Assembly: GCA_949298805.1 (NCBI GenBank)
Contig: CASFXY010000007.1
Location: 1 to 64,000 of the forward strand
Direction of reading: 5' to 3'
Length of the DNA: 64,000 nucleotides
DNA from: an uncultured bacterium
Lineage (GTDB): Bacteria > Cyanobacteriota > Vampirovibrionia > Gastranaerophilales > Gastranaerophilaceae
Positions 36,071 through 44,772 of the stretch are shown here, piece by piece; position 1 is the stretch's first letter, and each line of letters starts with the position of its first letter. Made by a program: the position numbers and the translations under genes. The notes below the pieces were generated by a model. That model ran no database searches and was not told the origin of the DNA. It was given only the letters and a program-made list of their open reading frames with translations.

Positions 36071-36120
36071 TTTGTAAATCTTTGTAACAAAAACTAAAGA
36101 ACATAAGTTTTTTACCGATA

Positions 36121-36160
36121 TTTTAAGCATAGGATAAGGATGTTTATTTTATGCTTAAAA
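36121..36160 (+). promoter_or_regulatory. Inverted repeat spanning the start codon of the 51-residue gene
   Basis: TTTTAAGCAT (36121-36130) and ATGCTTAAAA (36151-36160) are perfect 10-bp complements around a 20-base loop holding AAGGA. The right arm starts with the ATG. In mRNA the hairpin would pair the start codon while exposing the ribosome site. Confidence 0.55.
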
Positions 36161-36306
36161 AAGTACAAAAACCGCTAAGCAATTCTTTAGAGTGTGTTGA
36201 ACTTATGTTAAAAGGTGCAAAAAAACGTCGCAGACTCGCTGCTGCCGCAATAAATTCCTTAAACTCGCAACTCGGCTTCACTCCAAATATTATGTTAATT
36301 AAATAA
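36151..36306 (+). CDS. Small basic protein, 51 residues
   Basis: ATG at 36151, stop TAA at 36304-36306, with AAGGA upstream. The product has a helical N-terminal half and a strongly basic patch 'KGAKKRRRLAAAAINS', which suggests nucleic acid or membrane binding. No family recognised. It ends exactly one base before the stop of the convergent DivIC-like gene. Its start codon lies in a perfect inverted repeat. An ORF on the opposite strand here looks like a shadow. Confidence 0.5.
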   Translation: MLKKVQKPLSNSLECVELMLKGAKKRRRLAAAAINSLNSQLGFTPNIMLIK

Positions 36307-36771
36307 TTAATTCGGAAATGGGTTGTTTTCATTCATATTAAATTTACTGGCCACATTTTGCTCAAAATAGAAAACTATTTTTTCCTTAAGAGTTTTTGGC
36401 TTGCGTTTAATTTGCTCGGGTTCGTTAATTATAACCAAAACTTCGTTTTTTGCAGCCATTTTTAAATTGTTTCTCGCAATTGATTCAACTTTTTCCATGG
36501 AATTGAAATTCTCAACTTCTTTTTTCAGAGTCTTATTCCTTTTCTGTGCAGCAGACAATAGTTCACGAGATTTCACAATTTTTCCATGGTAAATAACAAT
36601 TTTTGAAATATTCAACAATGCACTGTAACTGATTTGAAAAACGCACAACATCAGTACTATTGTTAAAAAAGAATGATAAAATCTCACTCTTGTTGTTTTT
36701 TTCTTCTGGTTATTTCTGACTTTTTGCTTTAAGTTATCCTTACTTAAAGTTTTTACATTTTCCATCTGCAT
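36307..36771 (-). CDS. Septum formation initiator, DivIC/FtsB-like
   Basis: A bitopic cell-division protein that links the divisome through FtsL/FtsQ partners. The order is typical: basic cytoplasmic N-terminus (1-30), one TM (about 33-54), a coiled coil (about 62-95) and the conserved C-terminal block 'VESIARNNLKMAAKNEVLVI'. At 154 residues the cytoplasmic and C-terminal tails are a little long. FtsL is less likely because of that last block. Confidence 0.75.
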   Translation of the reverse strand: MQMENVKTLSKDNLKQKVRNNQKKKTTRVRFYHSFLTIVLMLCVFQISYSALLNISKIVIYHGKIVKSRELLSAAQKRNKTLKKEVENFNSMEKVESIARNNLKMAAKNEVLVIINEPEQIKRKPKTLKEKIVFYFEQNVASKFNMNENNPFPN

Positions 36772-36813
36772 AGAGTGATTTTAACGCGGTTAGAAAAATT
36801 TTTCCATATTATG

Positions 36814-37752
36814 TTACAAAAAAGAAAAATTACACACGTAATCCCCTACAGCAAGACCTAAATCATTATATATTTTATTTGGCGCAGGATTATTTTTTAT
36901 CCAGCCAAGTTCAAAAAGCGCGTTTAGGGCAACTATTCTTCTTTGCAAATTATTATTTTGCGACATTTTCACGATTAAAATCATGTCTTGTTCTACGTTA
37001 TAAACCAGCAAAAAACCCCCTGCGCCAACTTTTGCAATTAATTTTCCTTTTGCAAGTTCGCATATTTCGCTGTCAAGTCTGTCATAACCACCGATAATAT
37101 AGGGATTATTGAGCATAGCATTTGAAATCAAAGGATATTTTTTAAAAAGATTAAAAAACATTTGTGCAATTTCATTTATTTTCAAGGCAAAAACCGGAGT
37201 GCCACAACCATCTGAAGAAATTTGTATATCAGTTGCGCCGCTTAAATCCAAATGTCTTTTATAAATTAATTTTTGCAAAGGATGTGAAACAGAAGTATAG
37301 TCAGATAAATTCCAATTATTAACTTTTGATATTGCCAGCATAAGAGCATGTTTTGCACTGCAATTATGATAAATAGGCTTTTTTACACCGTCAAAATCTC
37401 TGGTATCAAGAGGGGTTGCAGAAGGACACAATAAGTAATTCTCATTCAAACCGAATTTATCCAAAATAGAACGGATTAACTCAACATGTACTTTTGTTCC
37501 GCTATGAGAAGCACATGTTATCGCAATTTCTTTTTGCGAAAGTTTATACTTATTAACAATGTCAAAATCATCCATAATACTTGCTTGGACAGGTTTTGAC
37601 AAAGAGCGCAAATAAAACTGTGCAGAGTTATCATCTCCGATTTTTTTTAACAATTTAAAATTTTCATAAAGAAAAATAAAACCGAAATACTCCTCATCAA
37701 TAATATCGCCTCTTTTTGAATGCAGGAGTTTTGAAGGAAATATACTAATCAT
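36814..37752 (-). CDS. L-asparaginase II (Rhizobium AnsA-type)
   Basis: Matches the asparaginase_II family, which hydrolyses asparagine to aspartate and ammonia and is unrelated to the E. coli-type enzymes. Signature blocks: 'YLRSLSKPVQA', 'CASHSGTKVHVELI', 'NCSAKHALMLA' and 'SSDGCGTPVFAL'. At 312 residues it is slightly short. It starts one base behind the stop of the GspE_N-like gene, so the two probably share an mRNA. Confidence 0.9.
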   Translation of the reverse strand: MISIFPSKLLHSKRGDIIDEEYFGFIFLYENFKLLKKIGDDNSAQFYLRSLSKPVQASIMDDFDIVNKYKLSQKEIAITCASHSGTKVHVELIRSILDKFGLNENYLLCPSATPLDTRDFDGVKKPIYHNCSAKHALMLAISKVNNWNLSDYTSVSHPLQKLIYKRHLDLSGATDIQISSDGCGTPVFALKINEIAQMFFNLFKKYPLISNAMLNNPYIIGGYDRLDSEICELAKGKLIAKVGAGGFLLVYNVEQDMILIVKMSQNNNLQRRIVALNALFELGWIKNNPAPNKIYNDLGLAVGDYVCNFSFL

Positions 37753-37753
37753 A

Positions 37754-38506
37754 TTATTCTTTAATATTTAAAAGCTTTCTCAATCTTGCTTTTAAAATAC
37801 GATTTTCATGTTCAAGTCTTTTTAGTTCTTTTTGCATATTTTGGTAAACTTGCGAAACTGTAGCTTGATTATCCATTTTTAATGAAGCAAGACCAAGTCC
37901 CATAATAAAGCGTTTTTTAGACTCCTCTTTAAACAAGAGAATGATTTTAACATCTTTTTCGGTAATATAACCAAGTTCAATCATAACATCAGCTATACGC
38001 ATGTTATTTCCCGACTCGACCTTGCGCTTTTGTTCGCGAATAGCGTTTTCAAGCTGAATTACATCTATTTTGCCGAGCCTTTTTAACAACTCACCTGTTC
38101 TTATTTTATTTGCAAGAAATTGTATTATTACATAATTACTTTCACAAGCAGGTATTTCAATATACTCTTTCTCCGCTGCACGCACAAATATTGCAGCAGT
38201 TTCAGACAATGTCCAAAAATTTCTTAAAGTTATTTCAAATATATCAAAGTTATCTTTGCAATTTTCAAGAAAAATATAAAACTGTTCACTAAAATTATTT
38301 GCTCTTTCTTCAAGTTCACGTTTACCCTTGAAGGTTATTTTAGGAGTTACAAATTGAAGCGGTTCTTTTGGACTTAAAAGTTCCAAAAAATCATCAAGTT
38401 CTTCAGATAATTTTTGTTCCGTTTTAAGATAAACAACCTGCCTTACCCACAGAGGTAAAGCATAAATATTATTTAAAAAAAGTTCAGAATTCTTTTGAAG
38501 CTCCAC
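37754..38506 (-). CDS. GspE/PilB N-domain-like protein with C-terminal coiled coil
   Basis: A 250-residue soluble protein. Residues about 137-195 ('RTGELLKRLGKIDVIQLENA', 'IADVMIELGYITEKDV') resemble the N-terminal domain of GspE/PilB secretion ATPases, which in some proteins binds cyclic-di-GMP. There is no ATPase domain. Residues 215-247 form a charged coiled coil. The N-terminal half is unrecognised. The start is GTG. It is followed by asparaginase with a one-base gap and is divergent from the flagellar cluster. A regulatory or scaffolding role in motility is speculation. Confidence 0.65.
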   Translation of the reverse strand: MELQKNSELFLNNIYALPLWVRQVVYLKTEQKLSEELDDFLELLSPKEPLQFVTPKITFKGKRELEERANNFSEQFYIFLENCKDNFDIFEITLRNFWTLSETAAIFVRAAEKEYIEIPACESNYVIIQFLANKIRTGELLKRLGKIDVIQLENAIREQKRKVESGNNMRIADVMIELGYITEKDVKIILLFKEESKKRFIMGLGLASLKMDNQATVSQVYQNMQKELKRLEHENRILKARLRKLLNIKE

Positions 38507-38631
38507 AAATATATCTCACTATTTACCGTATTACAATTATAGTTTACAATAAAAATAAATAAAATGCACCATTTAATTTATTGAAAAAACATGAGATAAT
38601 ATAAAATATATCTTAAAAACAAAGGTACAAA

Positions 38632-39054
38632 ATGGGACTGGACGGAATATCTGTTAATCAATTGAGGATTACTCCCGAAAATACATCAAAAGAAAATGCC
38701 ATCAATGCAGACCTGCAAGCCAAAAGGAATATTGGCGACAGAAGTGTTAATTCGTTGGACAAAAAAAGCGCAATTGATACGGATGACAAAGAAAACACAT
38801 CTTTTTTCGGAGGCGAAAGTTCATCTGCAGAAGAAGAAAATCAAGAAGAAGAAACTGAAACAACCGAATTTGAAAAAATAGACCTTACAAACAGGGACTT
38901 ATACGAAATAAGACAAGATGAAGACACAAACTCTCTTGTGATATATAATAAGCAAGAAGGAATAATAGTACAACAAATATCACCTGGCGAACTTTCAACA
39001 CTTGTAGATAATCTTAAAAATCCCGGCGGGGTACTTGTAAGCAAAAGGATATAA
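38632..39054 (+). CDS. FlaG-like flagellar protein
   Basis: A 140-residue protein whose C-terminal part (88-128: 'YEIRQDEDTNSLVIYNKQEG', then 'VQQISPGELSTLV') resembles FlaG, a small protein often beside fliD and fliS that influences filament length. The first 85 residues are polar, with an acidic run near 65-80. AAAGG precedes the ATG. fliS follows six bases later. Confidence 0.7.
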   Translation: MGLDGISVNQLRITPENTSKENAINADLQAKRNIGDRSVNSLDKKSAIDTDDKENTSFFGGESSSAEEENQEEETETTEFEKIDLTNRDLYEIRQDEDTNSLVIYNKQEGIIVQQISPGELSTLVDNLKNPGGVLVSKRI

Positions 39055-39060
39055 ACATAT

Positions 39061-39525
39061 ATGAATCAATATGTTAAACAATACCAAAAAACAACAGTGG
39101 AAACTGCATCTAATGAGAAAATATTAATAATGCTTTATGATGGTGCAATTCAATTTCTAAACAAAGCCAAAATTGCACTTGCGGAAAAAAACTGGGAACA
39201 ATCGCATAACAATCTTATGGGTGCACAAAGAATTATTGATGAATTTATAAATACTATTGATAAAGAACCAAACCCTGAATTAGCACAAAACCTTATAAGC
39301 CTTTATGAGTACTTTATTGCAAGATTGGTGCAAGCTAATATGAAACATGAAATCGCACCTATCGATGAAGTTTTAAAATTTTTAAAAGAATTAAAATCAA
39401 CTTGGGAAGAAGCTATTTCCATAGCTCAAAAAGAAAGAGCTCAAATTTGTGCCAAAGTTAACACAACCGAAGATGAATACGAAAACTATGACGATGACGA
39501 AGATGACGATGACGATGACGAATAA
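39061..39525 (+). CDS. fliS: Flagellar export chaperone FliS
   Basis: FliS binds flagellin C-termini and delivers them to the export apparatus. Family start 'YVKQYQKTTVETASNEKILI' and 'MLYDGAIQFLNKAKIAL' are clear, and the four-helix region covers 1-125. Unusually, the C-terminus ends in an acidic tail, DDDEDDDDDDE preceded by other acids. The DNA for that tail is a GATGAC repeat that also encodes the start of the next gene. Confidence 0.93.
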   Translation: MNQYVKQYQKTTVETASNEKILIMLYDGAIQFLNKAKIALAEKNWEQSHNNLMGAQRIIDEFINTIDKEPNPELAQNLISLYEYFIARLVQANMKHEIAPIDEVLKFLKELKSTWEEAISIAQKERAQICAKVNTTEDEYENYDDDEDDDDDDE

Positions 39526-39886
39526 AAATTTTAACCACCTTATGCTTTTATATGAAAAAGCTTACAAAATGTGCGTAAACGTTAAAGATATTATTGAAAA
39601 CGGAAAAATTGAAGAACTTGACGATGTTTTAAGAAATAAAGGGGAACTCTTAAAAAACATTGTAAGGTTTGAAAAAACAGTGAAAACAAACGAGGAAGAA
39701 GAACGCAAAAGGCTCGAATTCAGAAAAAAAATTGAAGAATTTGAAAAAACAAATATAGAACTACTGAAACAAAGGCGAGAAAATCTCAAACAAGAACTCC
39801 AAAAAGTTTCAAAAGGTAAAAAAATAACAAAAGCGTACATGGCGCAAATACCTGAAACATACTCATCAATAGATATTAAAGAATAA
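39515..39886 (+). CDS. FliT-like flagellar chaperone (by position)
   Basis: A 123-residue, almost fully helical, highly charged protein (start MTNKNFNHL). It has no strong signature, but its place directly after fliS and its helical, Lys/Glu-rich make-up match FliT, the FliD export chaperone. I chose the ATG at 39515; several more upstream ATGs exist in frame only because the fliS GATGAC repeat reads as Met-Thr repeats here. The overlap with fliS is 11 bases and no ribosome site is visible. The stop overlaps the next ATG (TAATG). Confidence 0.6.
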   Translation: MTNKNFNHLMLLYEKAYKMCVNVKDIIENGKIEELDDVLRNKGELLKNIVRFEKTVKTNEEEERKRLEFRKKIEEFEKTNIELLKQRRENLKQELQKVSKGKKITKAYMAQIPETYSSIDIKE

Positions 39887-40785
39887 TGACCAACCAAACA
39901 CAAATAAAAGAAAAGAAATTCTCTGCCGCCCTTTCGATATTTTCAAATTTGATTTTGATACTAATAAAAGTTGCGGCAGGGTTACTTTCAGGCAGTATAA
40001 GCGTATTATCTGAAGCACTACACTCTTTTGCCGACCTAAGTGCCTCTTGTCTTGCGTATTTTTCTGTTTCAAAATCATCAAAACCGGCAGATGAAGATCA
40101 TCCATTTGGGCATGGAAAATATGAGGATTTGGCAGGTTTTATAGAGGCAATTTTAATCATTATTACGGCACTTTACATACTATTTGTTGCTTGCGAAAAA
40201 ATAATTGTAAAAGGTGGAAATTATGAAATACACACAACAATAGGCATTTCAATAATGCTCTTATCTGTTATTGTCAACTGGGCTGTTAGCACTTATCTTC
40301 ATAAAGTCGCAATAAAAACAGATTCAATTGCACTAAAAACCGATGCGGAACATCTCAGGGCTGATATATATTCATCACTTGGTATCATTGCCGGTCTTTT
40401 TGCGGTAAAAATTACAGGACTCAGTATTTTAGACCCGATTATTGCAATTTTTGTTGCAACAATAATTTTTAGAACCGGAGTTAAACTTACCAAACAAAGC
40501 TCAAATAACCTTCTTGACGGCTCATTGCCAAAAGAAGATAAGAGCATAATTGACCAAGTTATAAAAAATTTTGAAGCATACGGAGTTGTCGGCACAAAAC
40601 AAATAAGAACATCAAAGTCAGGCTCTAAAAGGCTTATACAAATGACCATACATTTACCTTCAGGAATGACTCTTATAGAAGCTCATAACATTTGTGACAA
40701 AATAGAAACAAATATAAGAGAAAAGCTAAAAAACTGTGATATAATAATACATGCAGAACCTTATTGCATCTGTTCTAAAAAGTAA
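39886..40785 (+). CDS. Cation diffusion facilitator (CDF) metal exporter
   Basis: A 299-residue metal/proton antiporter with about six TM segments and a C-terminal cytoplasmic domain. Motifs: 'SVLSEALHSFADLSAS' (TM2, HxxxD), 'DEDHPFGHGKYEDLAGF', and 'EHLRADIYSSLG' (TM5, HxxxD). Metal choice (Zn, Fe, Mn, Co) cannot be read. It is coupled to the fliT-like gene by TAATG and lies directly before fliD, an unusual place for a metal transporter. Confidence 0.92.
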   Translation: MTNQTQIKEKKFSAALSIFSNLILILIKVAAGLLSGSISVLSEALHSFADLSASCLAYFSVSKSSKPADEDHPFGHGKYEDLAGFIEAILIIITALYILFVACEKIIVKGGNYEIHTTIGISIMLLSVIVNWAVSTYLHKVAIKTDSIALKTDAEHLRADIYSSLGIIAGLFAVKITGLSILDPIIAIFVATIIFRTGVKLTKQSSNNLLDGSLPKEDKSIIDQVIKNFEAYGVVGTKQIRTSKSGSKRLIQMTIHLPSGMTLIEAHNICDKIETNIREKLKNCDIIIHAEPYCICSKK

Positions 40786-40792
40786 CAAAAGG

Positions 40793-40822
40793 TTACATTT
40801 ACAATTTTTATACGATTATAAT
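40793..40822 (+). promoter_or_regulatory. Possible promoter of fliD
   Basis: TTACAT (40793-40798), 18-base spacer, TATAAT (40817-40822), about 70 bases before the fliD ATG. No clear sigma-28 motif (TAAA...GCCGATAA) is seen. Confidence 0.4.
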
Positions 40823-40894
40823 TTTGCCATCGTGGAATATACTAAAATATATAAAAGGATTTATTAAAAGTTTTTATTGATAAGGAATCAAAAT

Positions 40895-42643
40895 ATGAGT
40901 ATACAATTTAGCGGGTTAGGATCCGGTCTTGATTTTGCATCTTGGATTGAACAACTTGTTGCAGCAAAGAAAACAAGTACAATCACTCCGCTTGAAACAA
41001 AAAAAACCGAATTACAAAACCAAAGCAGTGCTCTAAGCACTATAAAAACATCATTTTCAAGCTTACAAAGCGCACTTAAAAATTTTACAAGCGTTATAAC
41101 AGGTACTGATAACGACATTTGGGGTAACACAAACATTACTTCAAGTGCCGAAAAATACGTAAGCGCAACAAGCACAAGCGGTCTTGCAACAGGAGATATA
41201 AAAATTTCCGTTGAACAATTAGCTACAAATACTGTTGCGCAAAGCACGCTTAACCCGGGCAAAACAATTTCTGAAGATACCTTATACTCTCAAGTGGGTA
41301 ATAATCAATCAAAAGGCGGGACTTTTTCTTTCTATGTTGACAATAAAAGATATGAAATTGACATAGACAGAACAAAAGATACAATGGGCGATATTATCAA
41401 CAAAATAAATGATGTTTCAGAAGGCAAAGTAGAAGCAAAAATTGATGCTGACGGAAAATTTGAAATTTCTTCAACAGGCGGTGAAAAAATTTCCGTAGGA
41501 AGTTTTTCAGATACTTCCAATTTTACGAGTATAATGAAATTAACTGATTCGACGGGTACAAGCGTTAAAAGCGCCTATGTGCAAACATCCTTTCTGACAA
41601 ACAAAGCTATGTCCAGCGAAGAAAGCGGACTGTCGCAAACCGTTACATCCGGTACAATTAAAGTTAACGGTGTTGAGTTTGAAATAAACGAAAACACATC
41701 GCTTCAAGATTTAATCAATAAAATAAATACAACGGAAGATGCAAAGGTAAGCGCAAAATACGATACACTTACCAATAAACTTGTATTCACATCAAAAGAA
41801 ACCGGAGAATTCAACATAAGCCTTGAGGCTGAAGGTACAAATTTCTTTGATGTTTTCGGCTTAACCAAAGATGGTGCATTGGCAGACGGCTCGCAAACTT
41901 TGGGACAAAATGCCATTTTAACGGTAAACGGCAACAAAATAGTTTCCTCGTCTAATACTGTCACAAGCGAATCTACAGGTATAAACGGTTTGACAATAAA
42001 TGCCCTTAAAGTAACTGACGGTAGTGGCGAAGATGAAGTAAAAGAAGTTACCCTAAGTGCAAAAAGTGATTTGACTGAAGTAAAAAGCGCACTTAAAGAA
42101 TTTGTAGATGCTTACAATAAAATAACAAATCAAATTGACGAAGCTACCGCTCAAGACGGTTACCTCAAAATGGACATTAACATGAGGAGTATTCAAAACG
42201 AATTAAGAAATATTGTTGGCTCAATAGTAAGTGATAACGGTACTTTTGGAATGTTAGCTCAAATAGGTATATCAACAGGCGATGCGGGCCTTGATGTTTC
42301 AAACAGTGCAACTACTCTTGTTTTTGACGAAGAAGCATTTGATAAAGCTTGGGCTAAAGATTCTAATTCGGTTAAAAATCTCGTATCAGGCGGTTATAGC
42401 GGCGATAAAACCGGAATTTTTGATCAAATGTTGTCCAAAGTAGAAAATGTTCTTGATCCTACAAATGGTATGTTTGCCGTAAAAAGCGAATCGGTTTCAA
42501 GACTTATTTCTACACAAGAAGACAGAATTACAAGAGCTTACGAAAGTTTGGATTCTTACGAAGCACAACTTACAAAACAATTTCAGTATATGGATGAGAT
42601 GATTTCAAAATTGCAACAACAATATTCTTCATTTATAAGTTAA
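40895..42643 (+). CDS. fliD: Flagellar hook-associated protein 2 (filament cap) FliD
   Basis: Forms the cap at the filament tip that guides flagellin assembly. N-terminal 'SIQFSGLGSGLDFASWIEQL' and C-terminal coiled coil ending 'QFQYMDEMISKLQQQYSSF' are classic. Variable Ser/Thr-rich domains lie between. The start at 40895 has AAGGA at good spacing; an in-frame ATG at 40877 does not. Length is 582 residues. It ends at a strong terminator. Presence of fliD, fliS and flaG indicates a flagellated cell, although flagellin is not in the window. Confidence 0.95.
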   Translation: MSIQFSGLGSGLDFASWIEQLVAAKKTSTITPLETKKTELQNQSSALSTIKTSFSSLQSALKNFTSVITGTDNDIWGNTNITSSAEKYVSATSTSGLATGDIKISVEQLATNTVAQSTLNPGKTISEDTLYSQVGNNQSKGGTFSFYVDNKRYEIDIDRTKDTMGDIINKINDVSEGKVEAKIDADGKFEISSTGGEKISVGSFSDTSNFTSIMKLTDSTGTSVKSAYVQTSFLTNKAMSSEESGLSQTVTSGTIKVNGVEFEINENTSLQDLINKINTTEDAKVSAKYDTLTNKLVFTSKETGEFNISLEAEGTNFFDVFGLTKDGALADGSQTLGQNAILTVNGNKIVSSSNTVTSESTGINGLTINALKVTDGSGEDEVKEVTLSAKSDLTEVKSALKEFVDAYNKITNQIDEATAQDGYLKMDINMRSIQNELRNIVGSIVSDNGTFGMLAQIGISTGDAGLDVSNSATTLVFDEEAFDKAWAKDSNSVKNLVSGGYSGDKTGIFDQMLSKVENVLDPTNGMFAVKSESVSRLISTQEDRITRAYESLDSYEAQLTKQFQYMDEMISKLQQQYSSFIS

Positions 42644-42666
42644 CAACCTCATCCCATAAAAGCACT

Positions 42667-42694
42667 AAAGGCACTCTCTTTAAGAGTGCCTTTT
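42667..42694 (+). terminator. Bidirectional terminator between fliD and rlmN
   Basis: Perfect 11-bp stem AAAGGCACTCT/AGAGTGCCTTT (42667-42677 with 42683-42693), five-base loop, with T/A runs on both sides. Confidence 0.85.
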
Positions 42695-42697
42695 GAA

Positions 42698-43714
42698 TTA
42701 TGTCTTTCCTGCCAGCTGACCGCAAGCAGCATCAATATCAGCACCGCGTTCCAATCTTATTGTAACTTTTTTACCTTGAGATTCAAGCAAATATTTAAAA
42801 ATCATAACATCTTTTTTATTCGGCTTTTTATACTTATCGTTGCCTATTGGGTTGTATGGAATAAGATTTATATTGCACTTTAAATCTTTTATATACTCGC
42901 AAAGTTTCTGCGCCATTTCTTTTGTATCTGTAAGCGAACCTATCAAAACATATTCAAGAGTAACCCTCTTGCCGGTTTTATCACAATAATAAATAAGTAC
43001 TTTCTTGAGCTCATCTAAATTATACTTGCATTCAACCGGCATAATTTGCTTTCTTACGTTGCTATCGGCACAATGCAAAGATATTGCCAGTGTCGGAACA
43101 AATTCAAGCTCACATAAACTGCGTATTTTTGGAACAATACCACAAGTGGAAAGCGTCACCCTTCTTATTCCGATATTTAAATGTTTATTAATACGCTCTA
43201 TTGCTTCGCAAACATTTTCATAGTTGTTTAAAGGTTCGCCTTGCCCCATAAAAACAACATTTGTAATTTTTAAGCCTGTGTCTTGTTGAATAATAAGAAT
43301 CTGACTTAAAATTTCATAAGCCTCCAAATTTCTAATAAAGCCTCTTTTAGCAGTTGCACAAAAATCACAACCCATATAACAGCCTACTTGCGAACTTACG
43401 CATGCGCTCAAATTAGCACGATTATCAAAACGCATAAGAACCGTCTCGGCACAATTACCATCATGAAACTCAATTAAATATTTAATTGTGCCGTCTTTTG
43501 AAACCTGCTTTTTTTTAATCTTACTGTCTAAAATTACACAACTGTTTTTTAACTTATCTCTGAAATTTTTATTTATATCACTCATAGCATCAAAATCACT
43601 CACTGATTTTGAATATATCCAAGAAAAAAGCTGTTTGGCACGAAACTTTTTTTCACCAAGTGACTCAACAAAATCTTCAAGCTCATCAAAAGAATATTTT
43701 ACGAGAGTATTCAT
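42698..43714 (-). CDS. rlmN: Dual-specificity RNA methyltransferase RlmN
   Basis: A radical-SAM enzyme that methylates C2 of A2503 in 23S rRNA and, in some species, A37 of tRNAs. The CxxxCxxC cluster motif is in 'CYMGCDFCATAKRGF'. 'GQGEPLNNYENV' and 'LAISLHCADSNVRKQIMPV' are family signatures. Length 338 is typical. It is divergent from the HD-GYP gene. Confidence 0.96.
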   Translation of the reverse strand: MNTLVKYSFDELEDFVESLGEKKFRAKQLFSWIYSKSVSDFDAMSDINKNFRDKLKNSCVILDSKIKKKQVSKDGTIKYLIEFHDGNCAETVLMRFDNRANLSACVSSQVGCYMGCDFCATAKRGFIRNLEAYEILSQILIIQQDTGLKITNVVFMGQGEPLNNYENVCEAIERINKHLNIGIRRVTLSTCGIVPKIRSLCELEFVPTLAISLHCADSNVRKQIMPVECKYNLDELKKVLIYYCDKTGKRVTLEYVLIGSLTDTKEMAQKLCEYIKDLKCNINLIPYNPIGNDKYKKPNKKDVMIFKYLLESQGKKVTIRLERGADIDAACGQLAGKT

Positions 43715-43770
43715 AACAAAATTTTACCATAATCATTCAAATAACGTGTGTATTTTAAATAAAAGAAGGT

Positions 43771-43776
43771 TATAAT
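43771..43776 (+). promoter_or_regulatory. -10 box implying leaderless HD-GYP mRNA
   Basis: TATAAT followed by six bases and the ATG at 43783; transcription would begin at the start codon. The -35 region is poor and no usable Shine-Dalgarno sequence is present. Confidence 0.4.
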
Positions 43777-43782
43777 TTAGTA

Positions 43783-44772
43783 ATGATAATTGTGTCCAGT
43801 GAAGAAATCATTTCACAAAAAGTTCTCCCTTATGATTTATATGATGAAAAAGGGACGAAAATACTTGAGGCCGGTGAAATTTTAACTCCCGGTAAAATTC
43901 TTCTGGTCAGAAATCATGAAGTTTTATACAGAAAAGAAGACAAAAAAGCCGAAGAAAAAGAACAAAAACAAAAAAGTATAAAAAAATATGCTTATGAAAA
44001 TTACGCCGTTAATCAGGAAGACATTAAAAAATATGGCCCCCTAAATAAAAAATCAAAAATTGACTTTCAAGCACAGGTTGAATTGAAATCAAATTACATA
44101 AATGCAATGAGTGTGTTTAATCAAAGTGATGTAATTCGCGCAAAATCAATGATACTTGAAATCAGAGATAAAATTATTAAGGATTCTCAACTGATAAGAA
44201 AAAATGTGCGTTTTTTCTCCGAGCTTAAGCTTTTGGGAGAACATAAAAATATACATCCGCTTAACACTGCCATTTTAAGTGTATTTTTGGCAAATAAACT
44301 GGAATATAATGAAGCACAAATAATGGAGATTGCTCTAGGCGCGCTTTTGCATGATATAGGAAAAATTCAACTCACAGGAGAGGTCAGTGATATCACAAAA
44401 ATGACAAAAGATGAAGAAATGGCATATAAAAAACATCCTCTCACAGGGCACAGGCTTATAAAAACAGAGCTTAAATTAAGCGAAAATATCGCAAGAGTTG
44501 CTCTGCAGCATCACGAAAGAATGGACGGAACAGGCTGGCCTTATGGCATTTCATCCACAATGATAAGCGAATACGCTCAAATCATAGCAGTATGCAACCA
44601 TTTTGACAATATGACATCATCTGCCACAAATTTGGAAATATCAAATTTTAGAGAAGCATTAAGAGCACTACTTAAAGCAGGAAGCAGAGCTTTTTCCCCA
44701 AAACCATTATATGGTTTTGTGCACATGCTAAGCTATGGCGACACAACATCATTTGAGGAGTTAAAATTTTGA
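43783..44772 (+). CDS. HD-GYP type cyclic-di-GMP phosphodiesterase-like protein
   Basis: A 329-residue protein with an N-terminal region of unknown type (1-95), a helical part, and an HD-GYP domain from about 150. His190-Asp191 is in 'ALLHDIGKI'; 'HHERMDGTGWPYG' holds the GYP loop, but Tyr is replaced by Trp (GWP, 251-253). The metal residues look intact. HD-GYP proteins degrade cyclic-di-GMP. The stop overlaps the TTG start of trmFO. Confidence 0.85.
   Translation: MIIVSSEEIISQKVLPYDLYDEKGTKILEAGEILTPGKILLVRNHEVLYRKEDKKAEEKEQKQKSIKKYAYENYAVNQEDIKKYGPLNKKSKIDFQAQVELKSNYINAMSVFNQSDVIRAKSMILEIRDKIIKDSQLIRKNVRFFSELKLLGEHKNIHPLNTAILSVFLANKLEYNEAQIMEIALGALLHDIGKIQLTGEVSDITKMTKDEEMAYKKHPLTGHRLIKTELKLSENIARVALQHHERMDGTGWPYGISSTMISEYAQIIAVCNHFDNMTSSATNLEISNFREALRALLKAGSRAFSPKPLYGFVHMLSYGDTTSFEELKF

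Noticed and set aside
36144-36332. 62-codon minus-strand ORF over the 51-residue gene
   Set aside because: It would overlap the DivIC-like 3' end on the same strand and lacks a ribosome site; the plus-strand ORF has one.
39449-39514. Upstream ATG starts of the fliT-like gene
   Set aside because: They come from out-of-frame reading of fliS and its GATGAC repeat, giving an implausible Met-Thr N-terminus.
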